A DNA stretch of 64,000 nt from Bacteroides sp. OM05-12 (GTDB lineage: Bacteria; Bacteroidota; Bacteroidia; Bacteroidales; Bacteroidaceae): NCBI RefSeq assembly GCF_003438995.1, contig NZ_QSUN01000001.1, forward strand, positions 248,001 to 312,000, given 5' to 3'. The position numbers were made by a program, and so were the translations under genes. This document shows, in pieces, positions 17,756 through 25,600 of this stretch. Below the pieces are notes generated by a model, which did no database searches, had not been told where the DNA came from, and saw nothing but the letters and a program-made list of their open reading frames with translations. Each line of letters starts with the position of its first letter. Position 1 is the first letter of the stretch.

Positions 17756-17865
17756 AGGAGATTTTCAGTCTAATCTTTTTGTTATTCGACATTGTTGTTT
17801 TAGCATACGGTCGATTGTTTGCAAACGATAGGAGTTCGTGAACAATCGACCGTATCTTTGTCTAC

Positions 17866-18152
17866 AAACGACCTGATGTTTTTAAAAAACATCAAGGTGT
17901 TTGAAATAAACATCGAGGTTATTAAAATCGCTTAAGGGAGCGTTACCTAACACACAAGGGGGTGTTTCCCGACGCTCAAGGGAGCGATAGCTTACATCTA
18001 CTGGGGCGTAAGGCATCGCTCCCTTAGGCGTTTTTAACTCATTTATTCTGCTAATTCAGCAGTTTCAACTTTTACTTGGACTTGCCTTCACCTTATCACG
18101 ATTCACTCCTTAATCATTGAATAGTAGCCTGTTGCGGTGAAGGCACTTTTTT
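17866..18152 (+). ncRNA. Candidate ~290-nt structured RNA of repeat copy B
   Basis: Begins just downstream of the exact TATCTTTG box (17853-17860) and ends at a 10-bp hairpin TGCCTTCACC/GGTGAAGGCA followed by CTTTTTT. The interior holds the paired GGGAGCG block. The same promoter-box, structure and terminator order is kept at 40930-41217 on the minus strand. The start point is inferred; no -33 TTTG lies at 19-21 bases (a TTCG lies 14 bases upstream), so promoter activity is uncertain. Confidence 0.45.
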
Positions 18153-18157
18153 CTTGG

Positions 18158-18288
18158 TTGAGAGTAGAGAAAGTCAATGGTTCACGGATAACGCTGATTA
18201 GGCTGATTATAACAGATTAATAATCTTAAAATCCGTATTCATCCGCTTAATCAGCGTTATCCGTGAACCATCGGCTTTCTACTCTCAA
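18158..18288. repeat. Long palindrome within repeat copy B
   Basis: Left arm 18158-18200 and right arm 18248-18288 are nearly perfect inverted repeats of about 41-43 bases, including the run GGTTCACGGATAACGCTGATTA against its complement, around an asymmetric 47-base centre. Such a structure can form a large hairpin in RNA or a cruciform in DNA. A decayed version lies at 40815-40905 with the same centre in the same plus-strand direction. Confidence 0.85.
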
Positions 18289-18309
18289 TTTTCAACTTTA
18301 ATTGAACTG

Positions 18310-18359
18310 CCTTCACTTTTACTACCTGTTTCACAATGGTTTATACAAAAAAGTGAAGG
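18310..18359. terminator. CCTTCAC-type hairpin between repeat B and the T9SS gene
   Basis: CCTTCACTTTT (18310-18320) and AAAAGTGAAGG (18349-18359) pair over 11 bp. It lies 37 bases after the stop of the minus-strand gene ending at 18397. A run of eight or more T follows at 18372 on the plus strand; the minus strand lacks a T-run, so the direction of use is unclear. Confidence 0.5.
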
Positions 18360-18396
18360 ATCATAACGCATGTTTTTTTTCTTCAAAAAGCGTTTA

Positions 18397-20352
18397 TTAT
18401 TCTATTATGAACTTCTTGGAGACGAAACGATTCTCTTTCTGTATCAATACACAATAAATGCCTTTTACCAATTTCGAAACATTCGTATCTTTTTCATTGG
18501 TTACAATTATCTGTTGACCATCCATCGTATAGATTCTTGCTTTGTCAAATTCCCCTTCGATATGGAGCATACCGTTATTGCAGTGTACTGCAAATTCGGA
18601 TTCTATACCTTTTGGATTTTTAATGCCATCCGGAGGTGTTGCTGTTTTGACAGGACAAGTGACTGCGTTTTGAATATATAGATTGCCATCCATCACATAG
18701 AAGATTAGCTTCAGGTTATCTATCTTCCATGATGGATCCGGAATAATATATTTGGTTTCTAAAGTAAAGCCATCGCTTGGGAACGGAACTTCATCTCCTA
18801 CAAAAGCAAAATCAGGATCTCCATCATTAATGAAAGCTCTGGGCACTCCGTTATGGATATAATCTCCTTCAACTCCTGCTTGTTTGCCCACTATACTATC
18901 TTCTACAATGAGTAAGGCAATTCCTGGTTTTACCATAGATGGGAATAAACCTTCAAGAGCGGGTTTCGCACTCATTTTTATTTTTAATATATCGTCATCA
19001 ACAACTTCACATTCCAACCCTAACGAGAAGTAAAGATCATCCCGATCCAGACAAGTATTCAGATGTGTACCGAAGTCATTATTTATAATGAACATTTCTG
19101 TCTCTGCAGGAACTTTTTCACTATCCTCGTCTAGCATTAGTGTTCCCGGAATACTTGCTTTGTGGTCGATATTTACGACAGGAGTGAAAATCGGACCGGC
19201 AAAAAGCTTGCTGTAATTTTTATATCCCCTGATCGCATATTCGTCATCTGCCAATGCATGGTTTTGTATCCAAATAACATTTTCTTTTCGATCACAATTA
19301 TCAATAGCGTCCTTAATGATTTGGGTAGCAGCCGGTGCTCCTTCATCGTCGGTACCTATTAATTCATCGACTAATACATTCTTCTGAAGACCTTTAGCCA
19401 AGCAACCGAATGTGCTGAACGTAATTGAAGCACTTTCCGGAAAATCATCAAGTTTTCCATTAGGGTTTGAAACTGTTAGCGTAATGCTTCCCTTGCCTTC
19501 TTGATTGATGGGCAGCTCATAGTTGAAGCTATAAGTTTCCATTGGTTGCATTTCATCAACGGTAATGTGTTCGGTTACAGCTTCATTGTCATTTAGCTGA
19601 TAAGTGAGGTCAAATGAATTAACAGGAAGAATACCTTCATTGGTGATGACACCGGACAGGTTAATGTTTTCTCCGGTTTTGTAATATAGCTTATCTACTG
19701 AATACGAAGATGGGCGTAAATGAGTTTGCGGTAAATTTTCTCCTTCAATCGTTACTTTTAGTGATACATTGTGGGGTAGGTTTTGATATTTCCAATCCGT
19801 CTGCCCGGGTCTGCGGTAACAAACTTTGTTTCCACCATCTACAGGATTTTCCCAATCTGTACCTATTATACCCCAATCTATTTGAATTCCGTATAATCCT
19901 ATATATAAGTCATCGTCCGAATCAATAGTATAAGGAGTGGATAATGGAACATTTTTCCAGCCAATCAGGCCGTCGGAAACAGGAATGGTATCGCATTGAA
20001 AATCCTGTTTTACGATAGGTTCTGCTTCCAAGTCTTTGCTAATAAATACATAACTGTCCTTTCCGGCTTCATAGCCTAAACCTATTTCTACATTAGTAAT
20101 TTTGCACCCTTTCCATTGTTTGGCCGGTATGCGGATGTAAGCTTTTACCTCGACGTCTATATCTACTCTAGCACAGCCTTTAACTTCGTTTCCGCAAAGG
20201 GCATACACTATTTTGTTATCACCGGCGCGAGTTGTCGGAGTAGATGTCCCGGTGGGAGCTGCCGATTTCTTTACTGTAAACTGTCCATAAACTTGGCAGG
20301 ACAATATGAGCATCAAACACAAAGAGAGTAATAATCTGGTTTTCATAAGCAT
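18397..20352 (-). CDS. Omp28-related T9SS cargo protein
   Basis: 651 residues: signal peptide (to VYG, mature end starting Gln), an N-terminal beta-rich domain (about 30-210), a CARDB-like module (about 215-315), an Omp28-like domain (about 320-560), and a type IX secretion C-terminal domain ending in VKGIYCVLIQKENRFVSKKFIIE-type sequence. In Omp28-related proteins the third domain usually opens with a thioredoxin-like Cys-x-x-Cys after VLVEE. Here the matching LVDELIG segment has no such pair, so any redox function is probably lost. The gene follows a TPR regulator by 176 bases, and that gap carries a promoter box and three copies of a GACATT-type motif. Confidence 0.83.
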   Translation of the reverse strand: MLMKTRLLLSLCLMLILSCQVYGQFTVKKSAAPTGTSTPTTRAGDNKIVYALCGNEVKGCARVDIDVEVKAYIRIPAKQWKGCKITNVEIGLGYEAGKDSYVFISKDLEAEPIVKQDFQCDTIPVSDGLIGWKNVPLSTPYTIDSDDDLYIGLYGIQIDWGIIGTDWENPVDGGNKVCYRRPGQTDWKYQNLPHNVSLKVTIEGENLPQTHLRPSSYSVDKLYYKTGENINLSGVITNEGILPVNSFDLTYQLNDNEAVTEHITVDEMQPMETYSFNYELPINQEGKGSITLTVSNPNGKLDDFPESASITFSTFGCLAKGLQKNVLVDELIGTDDEGAPAATQIIKDAIDNCDRKENVIWIQNHALADDEYAIRGYKNYSKLFAGPIFTPVVNIDHKASIPGTLMLDEDSEKVPAETEMFIINNDFGTHLNTCLDRDDLYFSLGLECEVVDDDILKIKMSAKPALEGLFPSMVKPGIALLIVEDSIVGKQAGVEGDYIHNGVPRAFINDGDPDFAFVGDEVPFPSDGFTLETKYIIPDPSWKIDNLKLIFYVMDGNLYIQNAVTCPVKTATPPDGIKNPKGIESEFAVHCNNGMLHIEGEFDKARIYTMDGQQIIVTNEKDTNVSKLVKGIYCVLIQKENRFVSKKFIIE

Positions 20353-20371
20353 TGTAAGTTAATGAGATTAA

Positions 20372-20515
20372 TAATTCCAAAATGTCTAATGGCAAAATTA
20401 ACTTACTTTATAGCATACAAAGTGGACATTGGAATAAAAAATATAACGCTTAAACTACTTATAATTAGACCATTATATTCTAAAGGTAAAAAAACAGGTG
20501 GACATTTTGGAATTA
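20372..20515. promoter_or_regulatory. Three GACATT(TT)GGAAT sites around the Omp28-like gene promoter
   Basis: Site 1 TAATTCCAAAATGTC (20372-20386) is the exact reverse complement of site 3 GACATTTTGGAATTA (20501-20515). Site 2 GTGGACATTGGAATA (20422-20436) has the same core with two bases fewer. Sites 2 and 3 are both preceded by GTG. Site 1 lies just downstream of the predicted -7 box and site 2 just upstream of the -33 position. The arrangement is that of operator sites; the regulator is unknown, but the gene upstream (20529-22355) is the obvious candidate. Confidence 0.6.
20393..20421 (-). promoter_or_regulatory. Promoter of the Omp28-like cargo gene
   Basis: Minus strand TAATTTTG -7 box (20393-20400) with TTTG at 20418-20421 and a 17-base spacer, slightly short of the usual 19-21. 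It is flanked on both sides by the GACATT sites. Confidence 0.55.
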
Positions 20516-20528
20516 TGTATCAATTCTT

Positions 20529-22355
20529 TCAGAAAGTATTGAGATAATCTTTCAATCCGGAGGCACTTCCTTTTCCTATAAGGGTTTCTGCCATTCTCTG
20601 GCATTGTTTGTAATAAGCTTCCTTACTCAGATTGCACAATACCATAATATACCTTGGCTTCACCTGTAACCGAATGAGGCAGCACAAGCAGGTTTTTTCG
20701 GTAGATTCCTGCAACAGGATGTACAGTCGCGAAGCGAAGTTGCAGGCTATCTCGTCCATAACGTTCATTAGTTGTTCTTGTGAGCGGGGACTCAGAATGT
20801 CTGTAACCACCCGGTCTACTCCGAAAGCCGGGATCTTTCTGGATATGGCAGTTGCTAAAAATAACCGCTTGAATTCGACAAAACAAAGTTCCTCATATTT
20901 ACTTTTCTGGATGGATATTTCATTTTCTTGTTTCCGGTAAAGTGTCAGTTCTTCATCCTTTTCATGCGATATAAGCTCTTTCTCCTTCGATACAATACGT
21001 AAGTCAGCTTCAATTTGCTTTTTCTCCTGTTCTAATTGATGAATTTTCTTCTGATTGAGCTTTACTTGTTGGTTCCACTGTTGTATTTTCTGATTTAGAA
21101 GTAGCAGTTCGTTTTTCTGCTGTAACATTCTCTGTTGTAGTTTTTTCTTTTTAAAATAACTGTAGATATAAATATATGTACCCAAGAATAGCAAAACCAC
21201 GATAATAAAAGAGGTTTGCAGTGTACGTGATTTCTGTTTTTCATAGTTTACTTGTAAGATAGCTTTCTCGGAGCGAAGCTTTTCTTCGTTATATTTCTTC
21301 TGAATATCGATCACCTTGTCAGGGATGGTATGCGCTATCACGCTATCATTCAAGGCAAGCAGCGTATCCACATATTCTAGGGCTTTGTGTGCATTTTGTT
21401 TGATTCGTTCTATGCGATAAAGTTTATCATAAACAGAAAGTTTCGTATACAACCTCGGATCATTTATACATTTGTGTAAATAGAGATAAGAAGAATCCAG
21501 TTCTCCCATTGTCATAAATAAGTTTGCTTTCTTGCTGTAGTAAAGCGTTAAATCTGATGAGTCTTTACCGACTTCCATATATTTCAGGGCCTTTGGAAAG
21601 TCATTTCTAAAAGTATATACTGTACTTAGTTCACGATAAACGGAGGATAGTAACTCATTCGCAGTACCATCGGCTAATAACCCGATAGCTTTATTGTAAT
21701 AAATAATTGCCGTATCCACCTGCTGTTTACTATTTTCTTTGAAGAGTATGCTTTTCAAATGATAAGCTCTTGCCATATTTCTCAGTAGAAGTGGTTTATA
21801 ATATGAACCACGTGGGATGCTGTCTGTGTGATTATAGGCGGTTTGGAAAACTCTAAGAGCGTTTTGAGGTAGATTCTGAAACAGATAAATCGTTCCTAAA
21901 TGGTTGTAAGTCTCTGTGATAAGTGGCAAGTCATGAACCATATTGGCTTTATCAATGGCTTTTAAGGTATATAAAATGGCGATAGAATCCGAACCGGATG
22001 AAAGGTTTATCTTCGCCTTATAGAAATAGGCATAAGCCAGCTGAGAAGTGTTCCCTGTCTTCTCATAATAGTTAATTGCAGAATTGATAACCGAGTCGGA
22101 AGCAATGTCTTTCTTTAATGTAATATTGATTTTAGTTTGCAGCAAATTGTAGAAAGCTTCTTCTTCATGCGTAAAATTGCTTTGAACAGGAGATATTTGT
22201 AGGAGTACATTTGCTGCACTATCTGCATTTATATTTGCCAATGAATCAATGGAGATAAGTGTTGCACATATCTGTTTGTTCTTTTGACAAGCAAATAACA
22301 AGAAGATACACATTATGAATAATGTCGTGTAATAAAGTTGTGATGATACTTTCAT
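20529..22355 (-). CDS. TPR membrane regulator with C-terminal winged-helix-like domain
   Basis: 608 residues. N-terminal lipoprotein-type signal (LLFAC, Cys23), TPR repeats (about 45-350), a membrane helix near 378-398, a long coiled coil (about 400-480), and a C-terminal domain (about 495-600) whose LCCLIRLQVKPRYIMVLCNLSKEAYYKQCQRM segment corresponds to the helix-turn-helix-like tail seen in Bacteroidetes TPR regulators (compare ADINLCCFMKMGIPISNIICLL in the gene at 44374). The likely topology is a periplasmic TPR sensor with a cytoplasmic DNA-binding tail. DNA binding is inference; this tail is more diverged than in the 44374 protein. It is paired with the T9SS cargo gene at 18397-20352. 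Confidence 0.8.
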   Translation of the reverse strand: MKVSSQLYYTTLFIMCIFLLFACQKNKQICATLISIDSLANINADSAANVLLQISPVQSNFTHEEEAFYNLLQTKINITLKKDIASDSVINSAINYYEKTGNTSQLAYAYFYKAKINLSSGSDSIAILYTLKAIDKANMVHDLPLITETYNHLGTIYLFQNLPQNALRVFQTAYNHTDSIPRGSYYKPLLLRNMARAYHLKSILFKENSKQQVDTAIIYYNKAIGLLADGTANELLSSVYRELSTVYTFRNDFPKALKYMEVGKDSSDLTLYYSKKANLFMTMGELDSSYLYLHKCINDPRLYTKLSVYDKLYRIERIKQNAHKALEYVDTLLALNDSVIAHTIPDKVIDIQKKYNEEKLRSEKAILQVNYEKQKSRTLQTSFIIVVLLFLGTYIYIYSYFKKKKLQQRMLQQKNELLLLNQKIQQWNQQVKLNQKKIHQLEQEKKQIEADLRIVSKEKELISHEKDEELTLYRKQENEISIQKSKYEELCFVEFKRLFLATAISRKIPAFGVDRVVTDILSPRSQEQLMNVMDEIACNFASRLYILLQESTEKTCLCCLIRLQVKPRYIMVLCNLSKEAYYKQCQRMAETLIGKGSASGLKDYLNTF

Positions 22356-22391
22356 TCCGCTGTTTTCGTAATTATAAGCATTCTTCGTTTA

Positions 22392-22422
22392 CAAAACTAT
22401 TCCTTTTTTTCGGATGAACAAG
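22392..22422 (-). promoter_or_regulatory. Promoter of the 20529-22355 regulator
   Basis: Minus strand CTTG (22419-22422), 19-base spacer, TAGTTTTG (22392-22399): exact -7 box with a three-of-four -33 match. Confidence 0.65.
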
Positions 22423-22524
22423 CATTATTTAGAGAAAAAGGTTTGAATACTATCTTTTTCGTATTATTTGCGGAACGATTTATGGATTAGAAGAAAAACA
22501 GCCTTAATATAAATTGTACCTCTC

Positions 22525-22583
22525 AAAATAAAAGAACCTTCACCGTGACTCTTTTCATGAATGTTTTAAGAGTACGGTGAAGG
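22525..22583 (-). terminator. Terminator of the 28884-22633 cargo operon
   Basis: On the minus strand CCTTCACCGTACTCTT pairs with AAGAGTCACGGTGAAGG (one bulge), followed by TTCTTTTATTTT. It lies about 50 bases past the stop at 22633. The CCTTCACC stem is shared with the hairpins of the repeat units at 18083, 40694 and 40937. Confidence 0.8.
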
Positions 22584-22632
22584 GTGAAATGCATATAAAT
22601 ATCAATCGTCTTTAGAATCTTCTACTAAAAGA

Positions 22633-25600
22633 TTATCTTTTTATCATTAACTTCAGATTTGATATTCCTGTCGATGTCATAATGCGGACAATATAACTCC
22701 CTTCCGGTAAACCAAGGCGCATCTGATGGACTGGGGCATTGATTCCGTTATATTGTTCCAGTATAGAACCTTGCATATTGCAAATCCAAATTGTTTGGAT
22801 GTCAGTACCTGCTGTGGAAATAGAAATTTCTCCTGCCGATGGATTCGGATAAAGTGCCACACTATTCGTTGTGATGGAATTGATGCTACTCGGATTAATA
22901 TTTTCTATTTCTTTCGTGAAAGTGTCATTGCTATTATCTACGTCTTCTTCTAATTCCGTAGAGGCTGTTATCGCGTATTTTTTATAGGCGATGAACTCAT
23001 ACTTTGCCGGGAAAGTGTAATCCGTTGTTTCACCGGGTTGGATTGTTTCGGTAATTGTGCCCAATTGAGGCATCGTGCCTATTTTATATCTTACCGGAAT
23101 TTGGCTGATAGCTGCTTCTCCAAAGTTTTTTACTTTGATCGTCACTTCTTGCGAGCCGAGTTCTTCACCACTCTCCGGAGATATGATGGCAATTACTCCT
23201 ACATCCTGTTTTTGACATTTTACAGTTACCGTGCAAGCGTCATTATCCGGATTAACATCATTATTTACACTGGTATAGGCTTTGATGCGATATTCACCGA
23301 CTTTCTTCATGTTTGCTGTTTGGGTAAAAGTATATTCTGCCGATTCTCCGGATTTAATTTCCGGTACAATACCCGTTAATATCTGAGGTGTTGTAGCAGC
23401 ATCACTTGGATAAGTGATTTCTGCCGTAACCAGAACATCGAATAGATCGACTTCGCTGTAGTTCTTTGCTGTTATCCTTACTGTCTCTGTTAATGTAAGG
23501 ATAGCATTTACGGGGTTTAAAACTGCCGTGACACCTGCATCGAAATCTTTATGCGTAGAGTTGACAGAAGTTTCCAAACGACTGTTTTCTTCGTTTATAT
23601 CGCCTTCCATGTTTGCTGTAACTACAAAGTGATATGTCATTTCTTCGTAAAGATTGATTTTTTCATCAAATGTATATTGAATAGATTCTCCGTCAGCGAT
23701 AGGTCCTGCTATGGTTCCTGTAAGAGTCTTTGAGTAAGAGCTTCCGGCTGTAACGACACACTGTACAGGAATATTCGTCAATATACCTTTCCCTGCATTT
23801 CCAATAGTTATGGTTACGGATTCTTCATTACTCAATAAGCCCGACTTAGGTGAATCAAGACTGACTATGGCAGCATCGACTATCGGCAAGCTCTTAATTT
23901 TGACGGAGAGTGTATTGTCGGTAGGAGTGGCATCTTCCAAAACGTCGGCGGTTACTTGAATGTCATATTCGCCCGGAGTATATAAATCGATTTCAGGGAA
24001 TTCCATTGTATATGTATCATCATCCACAGATATATAATCAGAACAGAATGAATGATATTCTTTATTACCGATTTTACAAGTGAATGGTATACAGGACAAT
24101 GGTAGTTTGCCTTTATTCAAGAATGTAACAATCAGTTTCTCTTTTGCAGAGAATATAGCGTCTTTTACCGGAGTTGTAATTGCCGACAGTTGAATATCAG
24201 GTTTGTCCGTTACTTTGTCAATTCTGGCGTTTGCCGAGATAAACAACGAAGGTACATTACCTGAAGGTTTAAAGCAAATGTTGTAGTTACCATCTGCCGG
24301 AACACTGAAATAGCCGATATATTCCGAGCCTTTTGTAACTTGTTCCAAATGTGTGATCGCTACTTGTTTTTGAGAAGCCACATCGTAGGCATATACTTCA
24401 AATGCAGTGGTATCGCCTTTTGTTACCCCGAAATTAAAATCGATTTTATATATGGCATCTTTTTCTAGAGTGAGACAAGGGGTTACTACCAAATCATTTG
24501 GCGTGACATTTTGATCACCGGTATATTGAAAACCGATGGTACTTCCGTTCTTTACCGGAATAAAACGACAGGCATCCTTATTTTCGTTGATTACAGTCCA
24601 ATTGTCAATAGCCACAAGAGGTTTTGCGATATAAGGAATGGTTTCCGGATCAATATAAGTCAATTTTATACTTTGTATGTTATTCGCCTCGTCACCATCT
24701 CCTTTTGCAGTAACAGATAAAGTGAAGGTTTCTTCATCTGTGCCGTTGAAAGTCATATCTCGGTCAAAGTATACTAGGTATATATCATTGGGCGCTAAGG
24801 AGATATCAGAAAACTCTCTGATGATTTCTCCTGTTGAAAGCGAATTGGCTTTTAATGAGAAAGCGTTAATCACGTTTTTACCTTCGTTCTTAATGATTGC
24901 TCCAATGGGGACGGAGTTGTAGCAGGAAATAGATGTAGGTATTACTATTTCTTCCAATGAAAGATCTATATCATAAGTTTGTGTGATGCGGAACATTCCT
25001 AAAAAGATTTTAAAATCTATCGGTTGCGCATCTACGACACTGAATTCAAACTCATAAATTCCGGTTTTGTCTATTTCTATTTTCAGTACCGTTTCCTGAT
25101 AGTCCGGTGAATTTATTTCACTGTTCCATATATTTTTTACCAGCGTTTTCACACCGTCTTCTACCTTATATATATTAACAGCAAGAGGCATACTCGCATC
25201 GGTTTTACCAACTTTGGAAAGGAATGATAGTTTGTATTGTATTCCTGTTTCCAGACGAATTGGGCGTGAACAAATCTGCTCGTCGGATGTCGGGATGGTA
25301 ACAAGACTCTGACCGATAATTCCTCCTCCGTAACTGAATACATTTGTATTCAGACTATTATCCGAACCGGCACTGAATGTGTAATAATCGCCGTTCTTAT
25401 TGACTATAGTCCAAAAAGACAGTTCTTCACTTTTTTGTGATGTAGTACCGAAATCCGGAATATACGGGATTCCTGTCACTGTACTGATATAGTCTGTAAT
25501 AATACCATCATTGCCGGCATTTTGGTCGCCGGGTAATGAAGTCCATACAGATAAAAGATGTTTGGTATTTACATCCGAAAAATCTACTGCCTTTGGGAAA

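Larger units (their letters stand above)
17804..18359 (+). repeat. Full copy of the composite intergenic repeat (copy B)
   Basis: A 556-bp non-coding unit. Blocks in order: inverted arms ATACGGTCGATTG/CAATCGACCGTAT (17805-17817, 17843-17855) around the conserved 16-mer at 17821-17836; a TATCTTTG box (17853-17860); GATGTTTTT/AAACATC (about 17875-17894); GGGAGCG stem block (17929-18030), whose ends CGCTTAAGGGAGCG and CGCTCCCTTAGGCG pair; hairpin plus T-run (18083-18152); long palindrome (18158-18288); hairpin (18310-18359). All blocks recur in inverted order at 40694-41279. No open frame of note. Confidence 0.88.
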
